Below are positions 9,898 through 17,294 of a stretch of 64,000 nt of DNA, in pieces. The notes beneath the pieces were generated by a model, which saw only the letters and a program-made list of their open reading frames with translations, was not told the origin of the DNA and did not search any database. Source of the stretch: Lachnospiraceae bacterium. GTDB lineage: Bacteria; Bacillota; Clostridia; Lachnospirales; Lachnospiraceae. The stretch covers positions 1 to 64,000 of the forward strand of contig WRAQ01000004.1 of assembly GCA_009780115.1 (NCBI GenBank), given 5' to 3'. Position numbers and translations under genes: made by a program. How positions within the stretch are numbered: position 1 is the stretch's first letter; the number at the start of each line of letters is the position of its first letter.

Positions 9898-11763
9898 TTA
9901 ACTCACATTCCTTTCACTTTTATGAGAGTTCAAATCAGGTTCCTCTTCCCCGCCGAAAAAGTTCTGTACAGTTTCAACTAAAGCATTCATATCCTTTTCC
10001 TTGCCTAAGATATAGGCCGGACGAGAAAAAATCCGCAACAATTCATTTATCATTGTTTGCTCTTCATCTTCAGTTATTCTTTCTTTCGCACCTGTAAATC
10101 CGGCAAAATTATCCTTTATCTTCATAGGAAATATGCAAAAGGCAATTACCTTTCCACTCGTGGCACCTTCAATAAATTTGACCGTATTTTCAATGTATTC
10201 CATTTCGTCAAAAGGATTAACATTCAAAATAATTCCATCAGGCATTGTACCATACAGAAAGAACATTTGGTATATCGGATACTGCATCAAATTTCCCGAA
10301 TCATAGGGAACCGTTCCCGATTGCGAACCAACAAGGATAATGTCATTCTCTTTTTGTGAGATTTCAAACATAATCTGGTTAAGCAGCGTAATCGATTCGT
10401 ATCCTTCCAACTGCACTGTACCGTTATAACCAAACGGAAAAATATCGTCCATCCCAAATAATAAAGAATTTGGTTCTGAACCAAGCTGCCCAACCCGATA
10501 TCCTTGCTGCTGTAATTTGTCTCTCAAAATTAATTGCAGGGTAAACTTACCTTGCCTGGAACTTGTTCCAAAAATACCAAGTACCGGTTTGCTAATATTA
10601 TATAACTTTCCGAATCTATTGGCCGGAACATCCTGAATACTCTTATTGGGATAATATATATTGGGTTCTTTGGTATTTTCATTGATTGGGTCAAAGCTAT
10701 ATACATTTTTGCCTAGTTCCACCGCTTTATCAAGCAACTGAGTTCTTAGCTGTTCTCCATTTGTGAGATTCGTTAATTCATCCAAATGCCCAATAATCAA
10801 CGTATCAAATTCATCCCAATTAATCTCTGAAATATCCCGAACCTTAATATCTTTCACATTATCATCCATTAAAATCCGGCATGTATTTGTACCGACCCTT
10901 CCGGAGTACTTCACATCATATATGCCCGCTATTTCAAATTCAATCAGATAATGAAAGCGAATAATGGCGTGCATCTCTTTGTTAAATGGGAATACCACGG
11001 CTTTTTTGATTTGAGGCATAGGAAAGGGTTCTGCATTATGGCCAGCCAATGGTTCATAAACCTTTATGGCTTTTTCTTTTAATAGACCCATTACGGCGCG
11101 GATATCCATTCTCCGGTTCCGGTTTTCATTATAAATGTAATTGGCAATCAAACCACTCATTATAGCGCAAGAAAAACTATTTCCCCCTGTTACAATGTAA
11201 TTTGGTTTTAACCATGCCAAGCGCATGATGCCGCCTTTTGCCCTGATATTAACTATGCTGCCCTCAATATATTCAAATTCACTTTGTTTTTGCAAATGGC
11301 TGGATGAATCAATCCCAATCACATTATCGAAAGCAGCCGGAAAGGAAATTGCTCCGGCGTTATCAAAAGCAGAAACTAAGGTTATGTTTTTTTTGACAAA
11401 CTTTTCGCACAATGTATAAAAACGCGCTATATTTTCGCAAACATTAAGCCCTAGACTTAGATTAATTAAATCCGGTTCTTCATTTTCGTAAATATAATCC
11501 AGGGCCATATATAGTTCTTCTTCACTAATAGATAATTCTTCATCAAAGATTTTAATTACCTTGATTTTTATGTCATTATTATTTTTTACGATATTATCAA
11601 CAATGTTAAATACAGCGGTTCCATGTCCGCTTTCATCCTCAAAATCATCTACTCTCATTATTTCATTTTTTTCCTCATCGTAGATGAGACTATATCCTAC
11701 CAGAGCATCAGGAATTTTGGGATGTCCTTTGCTCACTCCGCTATCTATTATTAATATTTCCAT
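9898..11763 (-). CDS. Subtilisin-like (S8) protease fused to a DUF1611-type P-loop domain
   Basis: A 621-residue fusion. Residues 1-260 are a subtilase: Asp7 in IIDSGV, His47 in SGHGTA, oxyanion Asn135 in SAFDNAG, Ser196 in GGNSFSCAIMSG, so the triad is complete. There is no signal peptide, so it should act in the cytoplasm. A linker (about 260-390) is followed by a P-loop domain starting near LGIFGTSSRQGKFTLQL, typical of the C-terminal domain of DUF1611 proteins. GSQSGTVPYDSGNL further on fits the same fold. GGAG precedes the ATG by 8 bp. It lies between the precursor peptide and the exporter genes. Leader removal coupled to a nucleotide-dependent step is a reasonable inference. Confidence 0.82.
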   Translation of the reverse strand: MEILIIDSGVSKGHPKIPDALVGYSLIYDEEKNEIMRVDDFEDESGHGTAVFNIVDNIVKNNNDIKIKVIKIFDEELSISEEELYMALDYIYENEEPDLINLSLGLNVCENIARFYTLCEKFVKKNITLVSAFDNAGAISFPAAFDNVIGIDSSSHLQKQSEFEYIEGSIVNIRAKGGIMRLAWLKPNYIVTGGNSFSCAIMSGLIANYIYNENRNRRMDIRAVMGLLKEKAIKVYEPLAGHNAEPFPMPQIKKAVVFPFNKEMHAIIRFHYLIEFEIAGIYDVKYSGRVGTNTCRILMDDNVKDIKVRDISEINWDEFDTLIIGHLDELTNLTNGEQLRTQLLDKAVELGKNVYSFDPINENTKEPNIYYPNKSIQDVPANRFGKLYNISKPVLGIFGTSSRQGKFTLQLILRDKLQQQGYRVGQLGSEPNSLLFGMDDIFPFGYNGTVQLEGYESITLLNQIMFEISQKENDIILVGSQSGTVPYDSGNLMQYPIYQMFFLYGTMPDGIILNVNPFDEMEYIENTVKFIEGATSGKVIAFCIFPMKIKDNFAGFTGAKERITEDEEQTMINELLRIFSRPAYILGKEKDMNALVETVQNFFGGEEEPDLNSHKSERNVS

Positions 11764-11817
11764 AGTCCACTCCGTGGTTCATTTATATAATCCAAATAAT
11801 TTCAATATAGTATTTTA

Positions 11818-11874
11818 TTAAGATAAACATTTAAAAAAGAATGCACTCTTTTTTAAATGTTTTAATTATCTTAG
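11818..11874 (-). terminator. Hairpin between precursor peptide and downstream genes (possible attenuator)
   Basis: Nested inverted repeats: TTAAGATAA/TTATCTTAG outside, and ACATTTAAAAAAGA/TCTTTTTTAAATGT inside with a 6-nt loop. On the minus strand there is no long T run directly after the stem, so it may be a partial terminator or an mRNA-stabilising structure. This would give more precursor transcript than downstream enzyme transcript. Confidence 0.55.
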
Positions 11875-11921
11875 TATTTCTTACGTAATATAATTGCTCG
11901 TTTAATTATTTAATGCTTGGT

Positions 11922-12029
11922 TTACCAACAGCCACAATTGCAGCCATTAAAAACAGGGCAACGTTCGCCAGCATAAGCTTGAACTTTTTTCTTGTCCATA
12001 TTCTTTGCAGGTTTCATTAATTTTTTCAT
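11922..12029 (-). CDS. Cys-rich RiPP precursor peptide (35 aa)
   Basis: The ATG at 12029 is preceded by AAAGGAGG at good spacing and gives 35 residues. The leader is a basic stretch beginning MKKLMKPAKNMDKKKVQAYAG. The core ends CPVFNGCNCGCW, with four cysteines in the last 12 residues and a C-terminal Trp. The leader style and Cys-rich tail are those of the CLI_3235-type clostridial precursors that accompany radical SAM/SPASM maturases, so thioether crosslinks (ranthipeptide or sactipeptide) are expected. It sits directly downstream of such a maturase and upstream of a protease and exporter. The gene is short but the RBS, neighbours and composition all agree. Confidence 0.88.
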   Translation of the reverse strand: MKKLMKPAKNMDKKKVQAYAGERCPVFNGCNCGCW

Positions 12030-12095
12030 TTTTCATTCCTCCTTTCTCAATTTTATTTTGTTAACAAAACTAAAGTGCATTTTAGTCTTATTCCA

Positions 12096-13433
12096 TTAAT
12101 AAATCATATCAAATGGCTCTGTTTTTGAATAAAGTTGTAACGTATAATCTACAAGGGTTTTCTCATATGGGCATATATTTTCTTGAATATTATGTATAAT
12201 TCTTTTTTCGGGACAATTATTTTGCAAGCAGGTAGGAAGCAAAAAACATTGACTGCATATTTTATCTCTTTCAAAACTAAAAAACCATTTTGAATGCTTG
12301 TCTGCATCAATACCCATTTCTCCATTTTCAGTGAGATGCCCTATTTTATTATAATTGTCATCATCAAGGTTGCAAGAACACTTTCTTACCCCACCTTCAG
12401 AATCAATTACAAATTTAGTAGGATGAGCGGCATAACATATATTTGCGCCTGGCCTTAAGAAAATATTGTTCATAAGAGCAAGGGCCTTATCATTTTTAAC
12501 AAATTTATCACAAATCTCAAGTATGCCTCCGTCCCCCAGAAAACTAGAATACATCTCCTTCACACGGTCTCCACCAAAATTACTCGCCGGCCGAATAAAA
12601 AAACCGAACCGTTTATCATCACCAAAATGCTCATGATAAAAATCTATATACTCATCTATCTGCTCGTAAATCTCTTTTGTAAAATTTGTCCGTATCATTA
12701 TTGAAAAAATACCTGTTTTGACGTTATTCTTAATCGCCAGCAAATTCTCAATTACTCTATCAAAAGTTCCGCCGCCGCCAACTAATGGCTTCTGATAATC
12801 CTGTGTTTCCTTTAGTCCATCAATAGTTAATTGATAAGCTAATACTTTATATTTTAATAATTTTCTGAAATTATCCAATGTTAATAAATACCCATTGGTT
12901 ACCATATTTGCAGAATACTTCCGCTTGGTCTTTTTGCATATTTCGATAAACTTCCCGGACAAATTTTCAATTACATCGAATGCAACTAACGGTTCGCCCC
13001 CAAACCAAGAAACATTCAATGCGCTATATTTATGGATGTTTTTCTTTACATATCTCACCAAGCTTTCTTGCACTACATCAGTCATTTTTCCTCTTTTAAA
13101 ATCTTCATAGCAATATTTACATCTAAAATTACATTGTTCTGTAGGTAAGATTGTCAGACTTAATTCCGAACCATTAACCGTTTCCGCTATTAACATATTT
13201 AATTTTTGATTCTCATCTATCTTTTCATCAATCAGAAAACCTTTTTCAGTTAATGCTTTTATCTTCACTTCATTGCCTTCATTCAGCATAATAGTCTTTG
13301 AAGAAAGAATCGAAATGGTCTCATCCTTATTTTCTTTCGTAACTTTTGCATAACTATCATTAAATGAATTATACAATAGCAAGCCTTCCGATATATCATT
13401 GGTAAAATAATTAAATTTAGATGGCTTATACAT
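12096..13433 (-). CDS. Radical SAM/SPASM peptide maturase (CcpM-like)
   Basis: A 445-residue enzyme. The N-terminal about 90 residues resemble a leader-recognition region. The radical SAM cluster motif is CNFRCKYC (Cys101, Cys105, Cys108), followed by NVSWFGGEPL. A C-terminal SPASM/twitch region carries Cys in NICYAAHPT, KCSCNL, KICSQCFLLPTCLQNNC and NICPY, enough for two auxiliary [4Fe-4S] clusters. Such enzymes generate thioether bonds from cysteine to peptide alpha, beta or gamma carbons. It overlaps the acyl-carrier-like gene by 8 bp and ends 66 bp before the precursor, its likely substrate. I believe it corresponds to the Cys-rich peptide maturase (CcpM) group, but this rests on recall rather than a profile search. 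Confidence 0.9.
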   Translation of the reverse strand: MYKPSKFNYFTNDISEGLLLYNSFNDSYAKVTKENKDETISILSSKTIMLNEGNEVKIKALTEKGFLIDEKIDENQKLNMLIAETVNGSELSLTILPTEQCNFRCKYCYEDFKRGKMTDVVQESLVRYVKKNIHKYSALNVSWFGGEPLVAFDVIENLSGKFIEICKKTKRKYSANMVTNGYLLTLDNFRKLLKYKVLAYQLTIDGLKETQDYQKPLVGGGGTFDRVIENLLAIKNNVKTGIFSIMIRTNFTKEIYEQIDEYIDFYHEHFGDDKRFGFFIRPASNFGGDRVKEMYSSFLGDGGILEICDKFVKNDKALALMNNIFLRPGANICYAAHPTKFVIDSEGGVRKCSCNLDDDNYNKIGHLTENGEMGIDADKHSKWFFSFERDKICSQCFLLPTCLQNNCPEKRIIHNIQENICPYEKTLVDYTLQLYSKTEPFDMIY

Positions 13434-13695
13434 AACATTCCTCCGTTTCCTTTGTTAATCCCAAAATCATCTCACCAAATGAAAAAAATGAAGACAAATT
13501 ATCAAATAATAGCAGTTCACTTGGAATTTCAACATCTAGTTCCATTTCTAACTCAATGATAAATGAAATAAATTGGATTGAATCCAAGAGGTATTCTCTT
13601 AAATCAAAGTCATCCTCTTTTTCGATATCATCAATAAATACTCCTATCTCATCTAAACTCTTTAATATAGCAGTACCAATTCTTGCTTTTTCCAT
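13426..13695 (-). CDS. Acyl-carrier-protein-related protein of the peptide maturation system
   Basis: An 89-residue acidic protein with the ACP-type pattern LLDSIQFISFIIELEMELDV, in which the Ser of DSIQF sits where phosphopantetheine is attached in carrier proteins. The helix after it and the ELLLFDNL segment also fit the four-helix ACP fold. ACP-related proteins are known companions of clostridial Cys-rich peptide maturases. No adenylation or ketosynthase gene is in the window, so a loaded thioester role is not evident, and it could instead be a structural partner. It overlaps the radical SAM gene and starts 49 bp after agrD ends. Confidence 0.72.
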   Translation of the reverse strand: MEKARIGTAILKSLDEIGVFIDDIEKEDDFDLREYLLDSIQFISFIIELEMELDVEIPSELLLFDNLSSFFSFGEMILGLTKETEECYV

Positions 13696-13744
13696 TTCTT
13701 TCTCCTTATAATCTATAATGCTACTGACAGCTAATTATAGATAA

Positions 13745-13894
13745 CTAGTCATCCTTTTTCTTTGGCCGCTTAGGCTGGTAAAAGATTCCCATACATGGCG
13801 GAAACGGAAAATTATTTTCTTGATTAACATTAACTTCGGCTTTTGCAAGATTGCTTATTGCTTGCAATAATGACTTCTTAATTTTTTTCCTCAT
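13745..13894 (-). CDS. agrD: AgrD-like cyclic lactone autoinducer peptide precursor (49 aa)
   Basis: A 49-residue product starting MRKKIKKSLLQAISNLAKAE, an amphipathic membrane-targeting leader. It is followed by NFPFPPCMGIF and the tail YQPKRPKKKDD. In AgrD peptides, AgrB cuts after the ring residue four positions past the Cys, before a (D/Y)xPKxP tail. Here that predicts a CMGIF thiolactone ring released before YQPKRP. The N-terminal tail length is unknown. It overlaps agrB by 17 bp, the usual agrBD arrangement. The tail ends basic and acidic rather than in the common Glu-Leu motif. Confidence 0.9.
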   Translation of the reverse strand: MRKKIKKSLLQAISNLAKAEVNVNQENNFPFPPCMGIFYQPKRPKKKDD

Positions 13895-14471
13895 AACTTT
13901 CACCTCTTCTATATAATTTTGCTATTAATATCAATCCGGCATCCATTCCTACACCAATAGCTATGTAAACTGAAATTGCCGAACCTATGTTTAATATTTC
14001 AACTACACCGATACATATTAAAATTAGAAGCAATAGCATTTTTGTTGATTTTTTACACGCTTTTTTTTCTTCTTCACTTAATTGTAAATTAGGATGGTCT
14101 ATCGGTGCATATAATAATATAACTGGTACTGATACAACCATAATCACTATAAAAGCAATATCATTTTTAATTAAGTAAGGGGCAACGAATTCCATCAGTA
14201 AAAAATAACCGCAAATAGTCCCTATATAACACTGCAAAAAGTTTTTTGCATGATGTCCCCCTGTTCTGCTTCTTAATGAATAGAATGTAATCATAAAAAT
14301 AATAGTAGGAAGCCACATATCCAAAATTGCCGCCATGATAAGCAATGTACCATAACTAATTATTTTACCAAATAGCACCTCAATTCCATAAACATAGTGT
14401 TCTCGCATTTCTTCAGTATTTATTTCCTGACTAACTATATTGTCAAATATTTTATTAGCTATCTGATTCAT
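13878..14471 (-). CDS. agrB: AgrB peptide cyclase/endopeptidase
   Basis: A 197-residue integral membrane protein with about five or six helices. It carries the catalytic motif RTGGHHAKNFLQCYIG, with His74 and Cys81 in the AgrB positions. AgrB cuts the C-terminal tail from AgrD and forms the thiolactone. GGAG precedes the ATG. The gene is separated from agrC by a terminator (14561-14610) and so begins its own transcription unit. That unit reads on through agrD into the peptide maturation genes with no strong terminator. A single match to the LytTR-type element, ACAGTTATG (14508-14516), lies upstream, but a second copy in register was not found. Confidence 0.93.
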   Translation of the reverse strand: MNQIANKIFDNIVSQEINTEEMREHYVYGIEVLFGKIISYGTLLIMAAILDMWLPTIIFMITFYSLRSRTGGHHAKNFLQCYIGTICGYFLLMEFVAPYLIKNDIAFIVIMVVSVPVILLYAPIDHPNLQLSEEEKKACKKSTKMLLLLILICIGVVEILNIGSAISVYIAIGVGMDAGLILIAKLYRRGESYEEKN

Positions 14472-14560
14472 AAATCACTCCATGAAATGCCTTTATTTTA
14501 TATTTTTACAGTTATGTTGAATTTTGTAAACCACCATAGCAAAAAACGGCGCGAAAAAGC

Positions 14561-14610
14561 AAAAAAAAGCACGAAAAAGTAATAAATATGTCTTTTTTCC
14601 GTGCTTTTTC
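14561..14610 (-). terminator. Terminator after agrC
   Basis: A near-perfect stem, AAAAGCACG-AAAAAG against CTTTTTTCCGTGCTTTT, with a run of T on the minus strand (complement of 14561-14568). It separates the agrAC unit from the agrBD-peptide unit. Confidence 0.85.
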
Positions 14611-14622
14611 TAGAGTAAGTCT

Positions 14623-15900
14623 TTAATTTATTTCAATTACATGCGTGAAAAAACCATGATTGCAGCTATAATTACACTCGCCTCCATATTTATTAACCAC
14701 TGCTTCTATGTTCTTCATTCCGATTCCATGTTCCGTTGGTTTTGATTTAGTTGATACAAGCTGATTATTTACTATTTTAATATTGTCATTTACAGGATTT
14801 CTCATTAATATGGTAATCTTATCTTCCTTTAAATGAAATTGAAATTTAATAATTTTTTCTCCTTCATCGATTTGCGCACACGCTTCAATGGCATTATCCA
14901 ACATGTTTGATAGTATAACTACAATATCATCATCTTTGATGCTCACCTTGCTTAAATCATTAAGTGATAATATCATCATTATACCTTTAGCTTTAGCCAT
15001 TTTATATTTTTGATTTATCACTGCGTTAATAATAGCATTGTTGGTATTATAATAATTTATCTCAATTTTCCAATCGTTATAAATACTATTCACATACTCG
15101 TTTGCTGTATCATACATTTTTGTACCTAAGAGTTCTTGTATACAACCAATATGATTCTTAAAGTCATGCACTTTTTTTCTCTGCTCATAGTACGAGTCAA
15201 CAATGGTTGAATACATATTCATATTATTTTTAGCTCTTTCTTGCGATAAGCGAATATTTTGGATCGTTTTTTCTTTCTTAACAATATCCCGGATAATGAA
15301 AAATATAATAAAATTTGCTATCACTAAACCGAAAGACACAAATAATACCGCATCGGTATTACCAACTCCACCTATGGCAAACCAGACTAAAGATATAATA
15401 GTCACAATAGGGAAAAATAAGAATCGTATCCACTCCGAATCTTTTATCTGATTAAGATTTCCTTCCTTTTTCAATTTGCGGCTTAGTGAAATAATAGAAA
15501 ACAGTAAAATAGCTTTGCACAATAGGGCTAAAATAGTTGCTTGAACAGGATTATGCCAAATATTTTCTTTTACGACAAACTGAAAGATAATCATCATAGT
15601 ATAATCTATCGCAAACAACAAAGCATAAAAACCTACTGATAGAAATACAATTTGAAATATTTTATTTCTATAATAAATAGACATGATAACATTTATCGCA
15701 ATTAATCCAACCATGATTTTGGTGAAATAGCTATCTCCAATTATCAAAGAAACTATAAAAAATCCTACTGTCAGTAGCCCGAATAGCATACAGTTTAACC
15801 ACTTTTTCCACGAGCGCTTAACCAGGAAAATATCAAAAAATATAAAACATCCTATTGCTTCGAGCGTTGTTAATATTAGTCCCTGTATTACACCAATCAT
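14623..15900 (-). CDS. agrC: AgrC-like sensor histidine kinase (GHKL)
   Basis: About 425 residues. Six or seven membrane helices in the first 200 residues form the autoinducer receptor. A dimerisation/phosphoacceptor helix follows (VHDFKNHIGCIQELL). The GHKL ATPase has N-box NMLDNAIEAC and G-box GIGMKNIEAVV. The open frame begins at a TTG, but the ATG at 15900 has GAGGAA 8 nt upstream and forms an ATGA overlap with agrA, so I use it. It should detect the peptide made by agrBD next door. Confidence 0.92.
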   Translation of the reverse strand: MIGVIQGLILTTLEAIGCFIFFDIFLVKRSWKKWLNCMLFGLLTVGFFIVSLIIGDSYFTKIMVGLIAINVIMSIYYRNKIFQIVFLSVGFYALLFAIDYTMMIIFQFVVKENIWHNPVQATILALLCKAILLFSIISLSRKLKKEGNLNQIKDSEWIRFLFFPIVTIISLVWFAIGGVGNTDAVLFVSFGLVIANFIIFFIIRDIVKKEKTIQNIRLSQERAKNNMNMYSTIVDSYYEQRKKVHDFKNHIGCIQELLGTKMYDTANEYVNSIYNDWKIEINYYNTNNAIINAVINQKYKMAKAKGIMMILSLNDLSKVSIKDDDIVVILSNMLDNAIEACAQIDEGEKIIKFQFHLKEDKITILMRNPVNDNIKIVNNQLVSTKSKPTEHGIGMKNIEAVVNKYGGECNYSCNHGFFTHVIEIN

Positions 15901-16622
15901 AAGCAAGTTCCTCTATTTTCAAAAAAACGGTCTTTTATTATCTTATAATTTACTCTGGGCACAGGTAGTCTTTCCCCATTTAACATGATGACTTTATATC
16001 GTTCTATGCTTTCAATAAACCTCATATTAACTAAATAGCTTTTATGTATTCGCAAAAAATCATATTCTTTAAGTTTTGATTCTATCTCATCCAGCTTACC
16101 ATATAAACTATATACTTTATCAATCGATTTCACCAGCTTAAAATATAATTTATGTTTATTGCTTTCTACATAATAGATTTTATCCACAAAGATTTCTTTT
16201 CTTCCCTCTATAAAAACCATTGTTATTTTGCTTGATTTAAGCCGCAATTTCATAAAGAAGTTTTCCATGCATTCCCACAGCATTTCTTTAAGTGAATCCT
16301 TTACAATAAAACGGAGAGCATCAAACTTATAGCCTTCCAATGAATAATCCGAAAAAGCTGTTATGAAAACAATAAAAATATCCTCATCATATTTGCGGAT
16401 ATTTTTTGCAGTATCAAAACCATTTTGCCTATCCATATGTATATCTATAAAAACCAAATGATATTCAGATATACCATGCTTTAACTCATTTAACTCAATG
16501 CCTGAATGAAATATATTTATTTCATAATTACTGATTCCTTTTTCATATAGAATATTCTTTATAATTTTTTCTGTTTTAGCGGTATAAATGTACTCATCGT
16601 CACATATCGCAATCTTTATCAT
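15897..16622 (-). CDS. agrA: AgrA-like LytTR response regulator
   Basis: The receiver domain occupies residues 1-125, with acidic pocket ICDDE and phosphoacceptor Asp in HLVFIDIHM. The LytTR DNA-binding domain is at about 135-240 (IYYVESNKHKLYF, FLRIHKSYLVNM, PVPRVNYK). The ATG at 16622 follows AAGGAGA and is preferred over the upstream ATG. It is co-transcribed with agrC. Expected targets are direct repeats of the ACAGTT type near promoters, most obviously the agrBD promoter. A TTGAAAT/ATTTCAA palindrome lies at 16678-16695 in its own upstream region. Confidence 0.92.
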   Translation of the reverse strand: MIKIAICDDEYIYTAKTEKIIKNILYEKGISNYEINIFHSGIELNELKHGISEYHLVFIDIHMDRQNGFDTAKNIRKYDEDIFIVFITAFSDYSLEGYKFDALRFIVKDSLKEMLWECMENFFMKLRLKSSKITMVFIEGRKEIFVDKIYYVESNKHKLYFKLVKSIDKVYSLYGKLDEIESKLKEYDFLRIHKSYLVNMRFIESIERYKVIMLNGERLPVPRVNYKIIKDRFFENRGTCL

Positions 16623-16733
16623 AATTCTCCTTATCATTCTTGAAAAATGCTCATATTCAGAATTTACCTGTATATAATTGAAATTGTTATTTCAATATTA
16701 AAATTTCATCCGAAATTCTAAAATAAAAGAACA

Positions 16734-17005
16734 TTATTGATCTTCCAGTAAAGAGCTCGCCATTCTTCTCAAGTTCACTATCTTCTTTTCTTGTTCATTT
16801 GATAGTTTCAAATGTTTTTCCCTTATATATGATGCAATATGATTTAGTCATTAAATATAAATTTTTCGTTTATTCCCATATAATCTAAATCCCTTAGAAT
16901 TTGCGCCTTATTAACTATTGTTACCGTATAATCGGAATAATTTTAACAGGAATATTATTACTCAATGGAAACTTTATATCAATGCCTTTCTTAATATTAT
17001 ATAAT
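16734..17005 (-). pseudogene. FRG-domain protein, C-terminal remnant
   Basis: Reading the minus strand across at least two frame changes gives ...VNKAQILRDLDYMGINEKFIF, then HIASYIREKHLKLS, then EKKIVNLRRMASSLLEDQ and a stop. The phrase LRDLDYMGIN...F is typical of the end of FRG domains, which occur in phage-defence and toxin proteins. No intact start or N-terminal part exists. The relic lies outside the mobile element, between agrA and the terminator at 17115. Confidence 0.55.
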
Positions 17006-17114
17006 TATAACATAAAACAACGCTTATAATGCAAAAAATAAATTGTAAAATAATATGGTCTTGACTAAATGACCTTAACTGATTTGGCTATAATAAACGA
17101 ACAAAAAAGATGAT

Positions 17115-17164
17115 AAAGTCGAACTCTCCCCTATCTCTACGATTAGGGAGGGTTCGACTTTTCA
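17115..17164. terminator. Strong terminator hairpin at the element border
   Basis: AAAGTCGAACTCTCCC pairs with GGGAGGGTTCGACTTTT, with a 15-nt loop. It lies 10 bp outside the displaced tRNA-Leu 3' half. It could be the original downstream terminator of the ancestral tRNA-Leu gene, which ran in the minus direction. Confidence 0.85.
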
Positions 17165-17173
17165 CTAATTTTC

Positions 17174-17221
17174 TGCGGATAACAGGAATAGAACCTGCAC
17201 GGTCTCCCACTAGATCCTAAG
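17174..17221 (-). pseudogene. tRNA-Leu 3' half, partner of 40966-41000 (outer attR)
   Basis: Forty-eight bases matching the intact tRNA-Leu (40695-40774) from the anticodon-loop CTT to the discriminator base. The acceptor strand is TATCCGC, which pairs with GCGGATA of the 5' half at 40966-41000. The T loop reads TTCTATT instead of TTCGATT, a sign of decay after inactivation. The sequence changes abruptly at 17222 into an element arm. Confidence 0.93.
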
Positions 17222-17225
17222 GGAG

Positions 17226-17240
17226 GTGCCACCTTGGTGA
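17226..17240. repeat. Outer-element left arm of the att site
   Basis: GTGCCACCTTGGTGA, inverted relative to the arm at 40945-40964. The adjacent bases GGAG differ from GCTC at the other three arms, so this end has diverged. Confidence 0.85.
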
Positions 17241-17294
17241 ATTCGAAATTTTGAAAGAACATTAGCAAATCTGAAGGAAATGGATTTACATGGT

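Noticed and set aside
14508..14516. AgrA (LytTR) operator before agrB
   Set aside because: Only one ACAGTTATG match was found and no second copy at the usual 12-13 bp spacing, so it is mentioned but not listed as a feature.
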